From NCBI GenBank assembly GCA_028829895.1, contig CM054179.1, forward strand, positions 56,179,891 to 56,243,890: a stretch of DNA of 64,000 bases. The letters are read 5' to 3'. The notes below the pieces were generated by a model. The model saw nothing but the letters and a program-made list of their open reading frames with translations. It had not been told where the DNA came from and ran no database searches. The position numbers were made by a program, and so were the translations under genes. Shown here in pieces: positions 45,756 through 57,119 of the stretch. This stretch comes from Sinotaia quadrata (lineage: Eukaryota > Mollusca > Gastropoda > Architaenioglossa > Viviparidae). Each line of letters opens with the position of its first letter. The first letter of the stretch is position 1.

Positions 45756-45764
45756 TTGATATAT

Positions 45765-46195
45765 GCAGAGTTGTATTATACAAATTGACTTTTATTGTAC
45801 TTTTTGTTATATTATTCAAATTGACTTTTAATGTACTTTTTGTTGTATTATACAAATTGACTTTTAAATATGTATTTTTGTTGTATTATACCAATTGACT
45901 TTTAAATATGTATTTTTGTCGTATAATACAAATTGACTTTTAAATATGTACTTTTTGTTGTATTATACAAATTGACTTTTATTGTACTTTTTGTTGTATT
46001 ATACAAATTGACTTTTAAATATGTATTTTTGTTGTATTATACAAATTGACTTTTAAATATGTATTTTTGTTGTATTATACCAATTGACTTTTAAATATGT
46101 ATTTTTGTTGTAATATACCAATTGACTTTTAAATATATACTTTTGTTATATTATACAAATTTACTTTTAAATATGTATTTTTGTTGTATTTACAA
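45765..46195. repeat. Minisatellite, about 38-bp unit, about 11 copies
   Basis: TTGTATTATACAAATTGACT then TTTAAATATGTATTTTTG. Shorter ATTGTACTTTTTG variants occur in the first, second and fifth units. Confidence 0.93.
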
Positions 46196-46701
46196 ATGAC
46201 AACATACCTGTGCAGGAGGCAGTGCCCATGAAATGATATTTAATGATAATTATGTTGGCGCATTAAATGACCTAAATTACTGCACCACATCAACGCCCAC
46301 ATCTGTTCGTGTTTTCTCGGGCATAACTGCATACGATAATGTCAGTCAGATATCTTTTTTACACAAACAATATAGTTCTGATTGGGAAGTCTTTACACCA
46401 CACAAATATTATGTATACTTTCAAAGGTTAATTGATTTCCTTTAGACCAGTTTGGTTTCATCGTCAGTATTTTCTTCGTCACTTTCGTTCGTGTGTGTGT
46501 AGAGGTTTGCAATAGATTGCATTGTGCTATTCAGTTGATAATGAAATAATGATAATGTACATTTTATGTTGCCTGAGTAAGTATATTTTAACAGTTTCGT
46601 TCAATTGCACACAATATGACAACTTTACCCACTCACCCCCGGTCAGTCAGACATAACTTGGAATGTAAAAGTAGGGTTGGACTTGGTCCGAGGGTCCTCA
46701 T

Positions 46702-46838
46702 ACACAAAGCAAATAAACTCTAAAACATTTAATGAACAACATTTACATTTATTATGTACAATGTGCATACACAAAGCAAATAAACTCTAAAGCGTTTAAT
46801 GAACAACATTTACGTTTATTAAGTACAATGTACATACA
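46702..46838. repeat. 67-bp tandem duplication, two copies
   Basis: ACACAAAGCAAATAAACTCT starts at 46702 and 46769; both continue into TTTAATGAACAACATTTAC. Confidence 0.93.
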
Positions 46839-46881
46839 CACAAATACCATTCGCAAATTTATTTCTTAAATCATTTGACTC

Positions 46882-47028
46882 CTCACTCATCATATTCGTT
46901 TACTTAACAACAGTCAGTCAATCAATGTCCACACTCATCATATTCGTTTACTTAACAACAGTCAGTCAATCAATGTTCACACTCATCATATTCGTTTACT
47001 TAACAACAGTCAGTCAATCAATGTTCAG
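46882..47028. repeat. Minisatellite, 48-49-bp unit, 3 copies
   Basis: ACTCATCATATTCGTTTACT, TAACAACAGTCAGTCAATCA, ATGTTCAC, starting at 46884, 46932 and 46981. Confidence 0.95.
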
Positions 47029-47029
47029 A

Positions 47030-47845
47030 CCACGACACAATCTCCTTCCCACCAAAATATAATACATGCAATCAGTAATAAGAAAATAGTGTTCTCATTA
47101 TAAAATTACCTAAATTAAAATGTCCACTTCTCAGTTGTTGAAATGAGTTGCAAATATTTAATTAATAAAACAGTTATATGAGTTATTTTCAGGAATCATG
47201 AACTATTTGTACACTGACATGAATAACACTGCGAGACAAATTCTTGCAGGATTTGTTTTATTATTCGCAGAGCAATATTCTCGAAGTACGTGAAATAGTA
47301 CAGTTTCAGGAACTAGATCCAGATAACAAAAGTACAAAATTGTCGCATCAAGGCGACCAAACATGAAGTCAAGGTGGTTTTTTAAGATTGTGGCTAATGA
47401 CTTGAAGTCCCCTCGAAATGTCAACTTGAAGTTCTTCCAAATTAGCGGCATATGGTGGTTTGAAGTTGGCTGGGATAGTAAAATCGTGTTTACTGGCAGG
47501 CAAATAACGTATTCTTTTTCGATCGGGATAGCCGCACGTTATTAAATGCGCGTTGACCCTGGACAGATATATTATATGCCTTGTTTGTCAGCGTTCGAAT
47601 GAGGAAGCCATTTTATTCTTTCTTTCTTTTTTTAAAGGAATAAATAATTGCTTAAAATTAAAGCGGCGGAAGAAACGTTAGGTTTTCAATAATATAATTT
47701 AGAAAATTGATTTGGTCAATTTGTAATCGACATAGCACTCCTTTGACTAGAAAAATATCATGTTCTCTCCACCTGACAAAATAATTATAACGAAGTCTGA
47801 CTTCTGATTATATGTATTCATAAAATAAGGGGAACGTTTGTGTTG
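47030..47845. other. Mostly unique; overlapping frames on both strands at 47203-47545
   Basis: An 82-codon minus-strand frame (47203-47451) and a 60-codon plus-strand frame (47363-47545, ending WDSKIVFTGRQITYSFSIGI) overlap. Composition is less repetitive than usual. This could be a decayed interspersed repeat, but I cannot identify it. Confidence 0.35.
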
Positions 47846-47849
47846 TTGG

Positions 47850-48235
47850 CAACACTGTTATATATAGTAAAACGTTTTCGGTGTTAGCAACACTGTTATA
47901 TATACTAAAACGTGTTCGATCAACACTGTTATATATAGTAAAACGTGTTCGATCAACACTGTTATATATAGTAAAACGTGTTAGATCAACACTGTTATAT
48001 ATACTAAAACGTGTTCGATCAACATTGTTATATATAGTAAAACGTGTTCGATCAACACTGTTATATATACTAAAACGTGTTCGATCAACACTGCTATATA
48101 TAGTAAAACGTGTTCGGTGTTAGCAACACTTTTATATATAGTAAAACGTTTTCGGTATTAGCCTCACTGCTATATATAGTAACACGTTTTCGGTGTTAGC
48201 AACACTGTTATAAATAGTAAAACGTGCAAATGATT
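47850..48235. repeat. Minisatellite, 33-bp core unit, about 11 copies
   Basis: AACACTGTTATATATAGTAA then AACGTGTTCGATC. Edge copies carry GGTGTTAGC in place of GATC and are longer. The 33-bp part keeps one frame open (false repeat TLLYIVKRVRS). Confidence 0.94.
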
Positions 48236-48454
48236 CAAAGGAATGCATGCTGGCAACACTATTGGAGATAATACAAAGGGTATGTTATCAATATAATTGC
48301 ATATAATATAAATGTAATATGTTAGCAAAACTACTGAAGAGAGAACAAAGGGCTTGAATCCTGTATCACTCTGTTAGAGAAAATAAATCGAGAAACCCCG
48401 AAAGGCCACAATCATTCTAATGGAAGCAAATTTTTTTCGCATGTTTTTCTCTTA

Positions 48455-48660
48455 CTGATGGAACACATGACTTTTGTGATTCACGCTCACTGTCGGAACA
48501 TTAAACTTCTGTGATTCACACTCACAAAAGGAACATTAGATTTCTGTGATCCACATTAGCTGAAGAAACATTAGGCTCTGCGGTCCACCCTCACTGAAGG
48601 AACATTAGATTTCTGTGATCCCACTCTCCGAAGTAACATTAGACTTCTGTGAGTCTACTT
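48455..48660. repeat. Minisatellite, about 35-bp unit, 5 diverged copies
   Basis: GGAACATTAGA(T/C)TTCTGTGAT then (T/C)CAC(A/G)CTCACTGAA. Confidence 0.85.
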
Positions 48661-48664
48661 ATTT

Positions 48665-49750
48665 ATTTATCTTAATTGTCTTAATGGTTTGTCACGACAA
48701 TTACTAGACACTCGTGCAGCACGTTGAAGCACTCCTTAAGTCACGCTCAATTGATTTTGTCACATTTAGATAGAACGCAGATTGTAAATATGGCTTTAGC
48801 TACGTCAGCAGTTCGCGCCTAAATACAGGGAGAGCGCGATTGCAGACGGCATAAACTTAAGGGCGAATTCGCTACATCGAGACGTTGCAATAAACTTGGC
48901 GGATTTAATAAAGGAAGTCAGCAAATGTTGGTTTTATTGCGAAGGATTGCATTAAAACGCCAATATTTAGGCAAGAGATGGAAATTGCACACTTTCGGGC
49001 GGAGCAGTCAATAGTACCGGTAACAAGCGTTAGTAGCGTCAAAAGCGGAATAGAGTACAACATGGATGGTACCATGCTATTGTAACAACTAACATATTTT
49101 CGAACATAAGTATCCAGTGATTGGGTAAATTAAATTAAGTAGGTACACACTGGTGCTTTCCTTCCTGTACACTTATATAATATTTGTAATACTAATGTTT
49201 CTTATAAACATTTTAAAGTTAAAAAATAAAGTGTTACTAGGTGCTAGAGAAAATCAGTCAGAACTATTTCAGTAAGTTGTCGCTTAGCGTAGAGTGACAT
49301 CACATCCGTCCACGAAACCAGACTTAGTGCCAGAGAGTTTTACATTTCATGGCTTTTCAAGGATATCTCACACGGCATGGAGTCAATAATATAAACTCTC
49401 CACCCCTATTTATTCCCTCCCATCCTCTAGTTAGTGGACTAATGTCATAAAAAGCTAAGCAATAACAGCACAGCGCCAAATCCAGAGCTTTTGCCGTAAA
49501 ATCACTGGCAGGCAAATGGCAGCCATCTGTCTGCTGGCAAAGTAAAAATTAAAAGTTTAAAAAATAGACCTGATACTTGTTGTTTTATAAATAGCTGAAA
49601 TAAATAGAGATTTATTTGAGCCTCAAACTTCGCAACCTCTGTCCAACAATTAATGATAGCATAAACATACAATTTACGCCATAGCATTTTACAGAAGAGA
49701 GAAGAAAAGGAAAAGAGTAATCGAAAAAAAAAAATAATTTGAAAGAAAAG
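48665..49750. other. Unique block with CpG-containing patch
   Basis: 48770-49080 is richer in CpG (TTCGCGCC near 48812, GAGAGCGCG near 48831, GGGCGGAGC near 48999). No coding frame of note. Could be a conserved non-coding or decayed element. Confidence 0.4.
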
Positions 49751-49754
49751 GCCT

Positions 49755-50200
49755 TTGACGCCAACGCCACCTAGTTAATGGTTATGATTAAATCGCCCAT
49801 AACTAATTACAAATGATGATAATCTTAATTTATGTTATTAATAATTCTCCAGAAGACATCATTCATCAATCTCACTTGGAGGATATGCGGGCGCTGTAAA
49901 CGTTTTCTCTCTTCCACAACACTAAAGGCAAACGTTTACCGTCACACAATATTTCTGAAGGTGGAAAACCTCTTACTAAAGGAGAAGACAAATCCATCTT
50001 TAATTTATATTTAGCGAACCCCCATCCACCCACTTTCTTCTCCAACATAGGATTATCAATATGTGTAAGAAGGTCAATAAATTTAACAATAAATGTATTA
50101 AATCAACTATCAAATATACATAAAACAGAATCAATGAAAACTATTTTTACTTGACATGAATACTTCCACAAAAAACACAGTCAAATAATTTCTTTACTAC
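49755..50200 (+). mobile_element. Dispersed repeat family A, copy 2
   Basis: Matches 19977-20430 along its length (CCATAACTAATTAC, AATAATTCTCCAG, GATATGCGGGCGCTGTAAACG, GAGAAGACAAATCCATC, TTATCAATATGTGTAAGA). The best-kept part is about 49870-50070. Same orientation as copy 1 and about 29.8 kb away. Boundaries are approximate. Confidence 0.8.
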
Positions 50201-50204
50201 TCAA

Positions 50205-52995
50205 TCTTATATTTAAAAAATACAATTCAACAATTCAGTACAAATCACATGATAGTTCTTATCAGGAGACAGAAATGGATGTATAAGAGATAATCGATAA
50301 TTAGTTTCTGTGTAACCTGATTTAGGAGCTGTCTCAATAGTCTTTCGTGTGCTTTTGTAATGAAGACGCACGTTTATTGTTCACCACTATTACATCAGTT
50401 CCAAGTGTTTCTCTCACACGTTTGTAGGACACTGATTTACTGTTATCTCTTGAGGTTATCTTCGATGCCTCACCCACATTTAGCTCCTTCAAACAGAACA
50501 GTAATTGTAGCAATTTCCAGTAACTTCCTTATACCAGAAATTGCTCAGTGAAGTCAGCATACCTTGCCACTCTACATCTCAGATATAGTGTATTCTTACA
50601 CACTGCTCCCCGCCATACCATGGTCGATCGTAGTGGTTTATAATCATTAAACCAGGAGGTTCAAATCACACACAGAAAGAAAGCCTACTTTATCCTGAAA
50701 AATATAATCAGGAAGCAAATGCTAAGTTTCCCGTTTATTGCTTTTTTACTGCATTCTTTCATACAGTCAAGTCTCAACTTAACAGTTTCCTGCAACAGTA
50801 TTTATTATCACGATACATACATACAGCATAATAAATACAGCATTAATATTTTCATGAGTGGTTTTACTAGAAAAATGTCAAGTGTTTAGCATACTACATA
50901 TAAATATCATAGTTCAAACGTTTGTAGAAACAATAGTCTACCCACATAATATACCTCAATGTAAAACACAAGTAAAACATATCAATAGCAAAATTGCACG
51001 AAATATTTCTAAGTCCATTCTCTCTCAGTCACTTAACTCACCATTTAGCTATTGGTTGTCTTTCAAGACTGGACATTTTACCACTTCAAATTCAAGTGAT
51101 CAGTGATCAGACAATAGATTTCTCTACAGCATGTAAACCTTTGGATCTCAGCCCATTGTCTAGTCTTGTTCTCATAATCATAACCTACCCACCCTGTTGA
51201 ATTGGTTTGCACTACAGCAACAATTTCTAGCCTTATTCTGAACTCTAGTGTTTACTTCAACTCTGACACTTACAAAAATATCATCATAAGGTCGGGTTAT
51301 CAACAATTTAATAATTAAATTAACAATTACGTCTAAAAACAGGGATTGGCAAATTTACTCGACCACTAGACCTAACCTGCATTTGCATCTAGAGTGCTAG
51401 GTTTGAAGAAAACTTTACATTGGATATGTATGCTTGTGCTGCCTGCAACAGTTTAAAACATTTAGTAAATCCTCAAGTCCACAGGTACTTACGTCTGTAG
51501 AGCAGGCTGTTAAACCAAAAATACTAAAACACAATGTAATTTTTTTGAAAAGTAGTTACTAAATTAATACGTTCCTCGGTCGAGCTATCAGTTTAACACT
51601 CCTCTGTTGGTGTTAAGTACCATATAATCGGCACTGATTGCCAGTTCACTTGACAGCAGTTAGCGTCCATCCGGCTGTGTGCAGACTTCATTGCTAAGGA
51701 CAAGGGGCTTCCGATTAGGCACTAGCGATACTCTCGTGGTATTTGAACACAGTCTCGTTTGGCGTGTCCTCACTACTCACTATGCTTATCTTGCATCTCT
51801 TAGATTAAGTGTAGGGCAGTCATAGTTTCCGATTATGTTGAGATTGGATCTCATGCGACTAAGTGTGGGGCAGACGTAGGTTTCCGATTGACCCATCGCT
51901 ATCCAATGACAACTCATTTTTTTTCCTTTTTTGCCTACGTGTGCTGTCGCTGTTGTCGGTATTGTGAAAGTGACAGCCCTGAAGATGTGTCACTTTTTTC
52001 CCTTAAGATTTGTTGTTGATGTAATAAACAACCACACTTCAGCAAAGAGCTGACAAGGGGCCTCATTAGTATCAGCATTATTGTGTAGGGGTGGTGGGGT
52101 GGTGGAGTGGTAGTTATTTCGCATCCGAAACTAGCGTCTTTTTTTTAAAAAAAATGTTATTACTGAATTCAGTATCATGGTTGTTTGGCACATCTGGTAA
52201 ATCATTAGTAGCCGTTGTTGGAACTTGTATATCCGTATGACAAACATCGTTCATGTCATTCGCAGTAGTAGTAGAGGTAAATTATTGCAATTCATATTAA
52301 AACATACGTCAGGGAACACTTAGCTCCAAAAAGAGTAATGAATATAGTCGACAATATGATTTCACTTTCTGAGCATTTTAAAGGAAATATTAACTTAGTA
52401 ACAATGCTGTTTTGTTTCGTACAGAAATACCATTGTAACCTACCACAGTATTAAGGACACATTTAGGTGGCTTTAAGAACATGCCTGTCCAACGAATCTC
52501 TCTCTATAACAATATTTATAACCATTCACGACTATAAAGCAACTTATTTATTTCTTAATACTACAATTTTATTTTGGATTTATATATGTTTTCGTATTCG
52601 ATCTATATTATTATAATGTTGACATATATATTATCTGTAATGGCAGTAAACGTATTTGACAACTTAATCAAGTAAAATGTTTAGCTACAAATCAGATTTC
52701 ATTTGATTTCATTTTGTCATCTTTACAATATATTCTAACCTTTGTTGTACAGGGTTTGCTGTCTTATACCATGGCATTGAAAGCCCTAAAGTGGACTCAC
52801 TAGTACTTGACAAATGTCATGAAAAAATCGATATAAATGATACTTGAAACCTGGAATCCTTGGGCGATAATTCTAATGTGCTCGCATTTCATGATCGCTA
52901 CTAATGAAATTATACTGACTTGTAAGTAGCATCGCAGTGACAGTGAAAGCCCTGTAGACGTTTCCGGAGAGTAATGTTGTGTCGATCTCAACTGT
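50205..52995. other. Long mostly unique stretch
   Basis: No supported gene. 51560-51910 is GC-richer and carries an old duplication (TTAAGTGTAGGGCAG...TAGTTTCCGATT near 51804 and CTAAGTGTGGGGCAG...TAGGTTTCCGATT near 51858). Confidence 0.45.
50618..50680 (+). mobile_element. Possible tRNA-like (SINE) head
   Basis: GATCGTAGTGGTTTATAATC resembles a tRNA A-box/D-arm, and GGTTCAAATCA at 50660 is close to the B-box GGTTCAAATCC. The distance between them is about 10 bases shorter than in a tRNA, so it is not an intact tRNA. Element ends not found. Confidence 0.3.
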
Positions 52996-52996
52996 T

Positions 52997-52999
<3 letters not shown>

Positions 53000-53036
<37 letters not shown>

Positions 53037-53070
53037 ATATATGTATATATATATATATATATAATATATA
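53000..53070. repeat. (CA)n followed by (TA)n
   Basis: About 17 CA units with one AAAC interruption, then ATATATGTATATATATATATA. Confidence 0.95.
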
Positions 53071-53204
53071 CAGAGAGAAAGAAAGAGCACTTGTGAGGTA
53101 GGAATGAATGTCTTTAGAACAAATATCGCTTGCGATTGTATCGATTCCTAGTGTCAGAGGTCAACACGAATTCCTTACAACCCAATTTAATAAGGAACGT
53201 ATAA

Positions 53205-53570
53205 GGCGTAGAAGTGACATCTAGCGCCCGGCGAGTAGAATGAGGTAGAAGTGACATCTAGCGCCCGGCGAGTAGAATGAGGTAGAAGTGACATCTAGCG
53301 CCCGGCGAGTAGAATGAGGTAGAAGTGACATCTAGCGCCCGGCGAGTAGAATGAGGTAGAAGTGACATCTAGCGCCCGGCGAGTAGAATGAGGTAGAAGT
53401 GACATCTAGCGCCCGGCGAATAGAATGAGGTAGAAGTGACATCTAGCGCCCGGCGAGTAGAGTGAGGTAGAAGTGACATCTAGCGCCCGGCGAGTAGAGT
53501 GAGGTAGAAGTGCCATCTAGCGCCCGGCGAGTAGAGTGAGGTCGACGTGACATCTAATGCGCCAAGCAGA
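53205..53570. repeat. GC-rich minisatellite, 37-bp unit, 9 copies plus a decayed tenth
   Basis: GAGGTAGAAGTGACATCTAG then CGCCCGGCGAGTAGAAT. Units start at 53205, 53242 and then every 37 bp to 53501; a mutated copy begins at 53538. The CGCCCGGCG core gives three CpGs per unit in an otherwise CpG-poor region. AGAAT changes to AGAGT in the last three units. Confidence 0.97.
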
Positions 53571-53767
53571 ATATTCAGAACTGTTCCTGCAACCCAATAC
53601 ACAGTCGAATTTCTCTACCTTTGCAATCCACCAAGATCTTAGGTAAAATCAAAGCGGCACCTTTCAAAAGTAAAGTCGTTTAAAATTCCTTCACAATATG
53701 AGAACTTTTAATTATATTTTTAATTTTACATTCTTGATCTGTTCTCATTCTAATAATAAACAAAATG

Positions 53768-53965
53768 TGTCATTGCTAGCTTTAGCCATTTTAATTGTCA
53801 CCAATGGTGAAAGAGTCATTGCTAGCTTTAGCTATTTTAATTGTCACCAATGGTGAAAGACGTTTAACATTTGCTTGTTATCATTCGTGAATGCATTTAA
53901 CATTTGATTGTCATCATTCGTGAATGCATTTAACATTTGATTGTCACCACTGGTGAACGACATTC
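53768..53965. repeat. Two adjoining arrays: 46-bp ×2 and about 33-bp ×3
   Basis: GTCATTGCTAGCTTTAGC(C/T)ATTTTAATTG... repeated twice, then CATTTAACATTTG(C/A)TTGT(C/T)ATCATTCGTGAATG about three times. Both share a TTGTCA-CA-TGGTGAA-like end, so they may be related. Confidence 0.88.
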
Positions 53966-54289
53966 AATAATGAACTCCATCAATGTATAATATATCCCGC
54001 GCCCACGTCACAACAAAATGGAAAGAGTTGAATACAAACCATAGTCTCTTGGAGCTGTAGCACATATATGACAAGATTTGAGAACTCTCGAATCAAAACA
54101 CGCAAAGGGACATAATTCTCCTTATGTGAAAGGATGATAAAAAGGGAACTTGGTATGCACGGCATGTTAACAATAAAGCTATATTAAGCTGGCTTATAAG
54201 GAAGACGTCCGATGAAAATATTTAATTTGCATACATGTCGTATTAGCCGAAGTGCGTATTTGTTAAGGTAAAGATTGGAGTGAGGCGAG

Positions 54290-54480
54290 CAACAAAAGTC
54301 CATAAAATTTCATCACACTGCCACTGCACATTTACAGGCAGGCAGATATTGCCGGCTACAGAATTAATAGATCGGCATAAAACAAAAGTCCTTAAAACTC
54401 CATCAGCATGCTACTGATTATTTTCAGGCAGGCAGTAATTACCGGCTATACAGTTTACGAGTTTGGCATAAGACAAAATA
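54290..54480. repeat. 90-bp tandem duplication, two copies
   Basis: ACAAAAGTCC starts at 54292 and 54382. Both continue through TTCAGGCAGGCAG-like and CCGGCTA blocks to GGCATAA. Confidence 0.9.
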
Positions 54481-54484
54481 ATAA

Positions 54485-55380
54485 GAATCTTCTCTTTAAA
54501 GTGATGGAAAATCATATTCGAATAACAGCACATATATGCGTGTTCATGGCTGTGTGTAACTTAAACTTATAATCTCAAGAGCTGCTTGAGCCTTGACGTC
54601 ATTTTACGCGGTCGTTTTTGTTTATTGAACAGATGACGACAGTACACAACGACGTCAGTACGCATAAATAAAACGTACCGTAGTCATACGTGTATAGATA
54701 TCAAAACGTACGCGTTATAATTCCTATATATCAATATAATATATTATAAAATAGAATCATTCAATACAACACTAATTAACAGGAAATAATGATATTCGTG
54801 AACTGTCTCTTACATACACACATACAAACACACGTGCATATTTATCTTTCTGTCTGTCTGTTTGTCTTCTTCCTTCCAATCCTGTGATTTATGGAAGAAT
54901 GAACTAAGTAATGAGTATTTTTTCTTAATAAAATATTTGAGATAAATAAATGTTTGAATTATTTCCGGACACACATCCTTCTGGAATATAATGCATGAGA
55001 AATGTGTTGATTTCCAATCTATTCTTCACAAACACTCTCTTCACAAACACGCACCCATCACAATTGTATAACATTAACTGTTACATAATAATAATATACT
55101 AAGTAAATTATTTACATTCAGTCATTCATTTACATGCACGTATTCATAAACATTAAACTCACCCACAATTTCTCACATTGACACAGATTTAAACTCACTC
55201 ACGCACACAATTCTTCAAACGCACATTCACATCCATACATATTCAAAACACTCACACGTACATATTTACAAACATTCAAAATGACAATCTCACATATACT
55301 CTTACAAAAATTATTATGCACAAACCTGCGCGCGCGCACACACACTCTTACATGATTACAGCCACACACGCGTATCCTAT
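54485..55380. other. Unique A+T-rich spacer
   Basis: 54590-54720 has several CpGs and two ACGTC words. A GCGCGCGCG run lies near 55328. No gene recognised. Confidence 0.4.
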
Positions 55381-55382
55381 CA

Positions 55383-55856
55383 ATGTGTCAATTTACTACA
55401 GTACACACACACAAACACACATACACACACATCCTATCAATGTGTACCGTGCACACACATACACATCCTGTCAATGTGTCAGTTTACTCTAGCGCACACA
55501 ACACACACACATCCTATCAATGTGTACCGTGCACACACACACACACACATACACACATAAACACACATCCTGTCAATGTGTCAGTTTACTCTAGCACACA
55601 CACACACGCACACACACATACACATACACACACATCTTGTCAATGTGTCAGTTTACTCTAGCACACACACACACAAACATACACGCACACACACATATCC
55701 TGCCAAAGCGTCAGTTTACTCTTGCACACAGACACACACACACACACATGCATATCCTGCTAATATGTCAGTTTACTAAGCGCTCGCACGCACAACACAC
55801 ATGTATACTGTTAATGTATCAGTTTACTCTAGTAGACACACACACACACACACACA
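55383..55856. repeat. Minisatellite with variable internal (CA)n, about 8 copies
   Basis: TATCAATGTGTCAGTTTACT and CTAGCACACA alternate with CA runs of 5-20 units interrupted by TACA, AAACA and GCACA. Two unit types are seen: TGTCAGTTTACT and TGTACCGTGC. Unit length varies mainly through the CA part. Confidence 0.93.
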
Positions 55857-55982
55857 CAAGCAACCTGTCAGCGTCAATGATTATAACGCCACCACGCATA
55901 CTCGATACTTGCTCGAAAAGATGTACCTTGCTACTCTTGACATTCTTGCATGCTCACTTTAAATATTGAAGGATTTCAGCAT

Positions 55983-56445
55983 TTCACGGTACATAGTTTG
56001 AGTAAAACTTTACCATAACTTACTTCACGGTACATAGTTTGAGTAAAACTTTACCATAACTTACTTCACGGTACATAGTTTGAGTAAAACTTTACCATAA
56101 CTTACTTCACGGTACATAGTTTGAGTAAAACTTTACCATAACTTACTTCACGGTACATAGTTTGAGTAAAACTTTACCATAACTTACTTCACGGTACATA
56201 GTTTGAGTAAAACTTTACCATAACTTACTTCACGGTACATAGTTTGAGTAAAACTTTACCATAAATTACTTCACGGTACATAGTTTCAGTAAAACTTTAC
56301 CATAAATTACTTCACGGTACATAGTTTCAGTAAAACTTTACCATAAATTACTTCACGGTACATAGTTTCAGTAAAACTTTACCATAAATTACTTCACGGT
56401 ACATAGTTTCAGTAAAACTTTACCATAAATTACTTCACGGCCTTG
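55983..56445. repeat. Minisatellite, 41-bp unit, 11 copies
   Basis: TTCACGGTACATAGTTTGAG then TAAAACTTTACCATAACTTAC. Starts every 41 bp from 55983 to 56393. Copies 1-6 have GAG and AACTTAC, copy 7 has GAG and AAATTAC, copies 8-11 have CAG and AAATTAC. Confidence 0.98.
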
Positions 56446-56449
56446 ACTT

Positions 56450-56985
56450 TCGTTAATCTTGCGATGACTGCCTTTCATTTCCTAAAATCAGAGTGCTTGC
56501 ACTTACAAGTACCCAATTAACTTCAAGAGAAGAACATTGAACTCAAGGATGGGTGATGGTCGCCTCGAGAATACACAACTGTTATTTTTTCCAATGTATA
56601 GACACATCACGTGACTGAAAATACTGCCATCTCTGCCTTGTAGAAGCATTCAGCAAACGTACTAAGACGAGTTCAATTGCTTTCTGATAATGCAAGTGCA
56701 TTTGATAATAAGACAATTGCATATAAATAAATTCATTCTACATAGTGTAGTATATTTTTGTGTGTGACCTTGTAGCTACTCAACAATCCAGATGCATAAA
56801 TGTACATTACCTCAGTTTTCTGCCATACCTATCTGAAACTGCCTTATATACGTATATAAATATATATCAAATACTAAGCTTATTTGTAAACACTATTAGG
56901 TCGATAAGCTATCGTACCTATACTAACGTATTTTCCCAACATTAAAATTACTTTATCTATCCGAGGCATATTTTTTACTATCTGT
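56450..56985. other. Unique spacer
   Basis: No gene recognised. Confidence 0.4.
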
Positions 56986-56989
56986 CTAA

Positions 56990-57115
56990 ATGCCTTAAGC
57001 CTGAAACTGCATTTAAAAGTCCACAAAATGATGAAATAGTACAATCCTAGCCTGATGTTGCATTTAAAAGTCCACAAAACAACAAATGATGTAATATTAC
57101 AATCCTAGCCTAAAA
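56990..57115. repeat. Imperfect tandem duplication, about 55 bp, two copies
   Basis: GCATTTAAAAGTCCACAAAA and ATTACAATCCTAGCCT-like blocks appear twice (57009 and 57060). Confidence 0.88.
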
Positions 57116-57119
57116 GTGC

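Noticed and set aside
48868..48885. AAGGGCGAATTCGC, resembling a cloning-vector junction
   Set aside because: Only about 14 bases match from memory; flanking sequence on both sides is not vector-like and is continuous with surrounding DNA.
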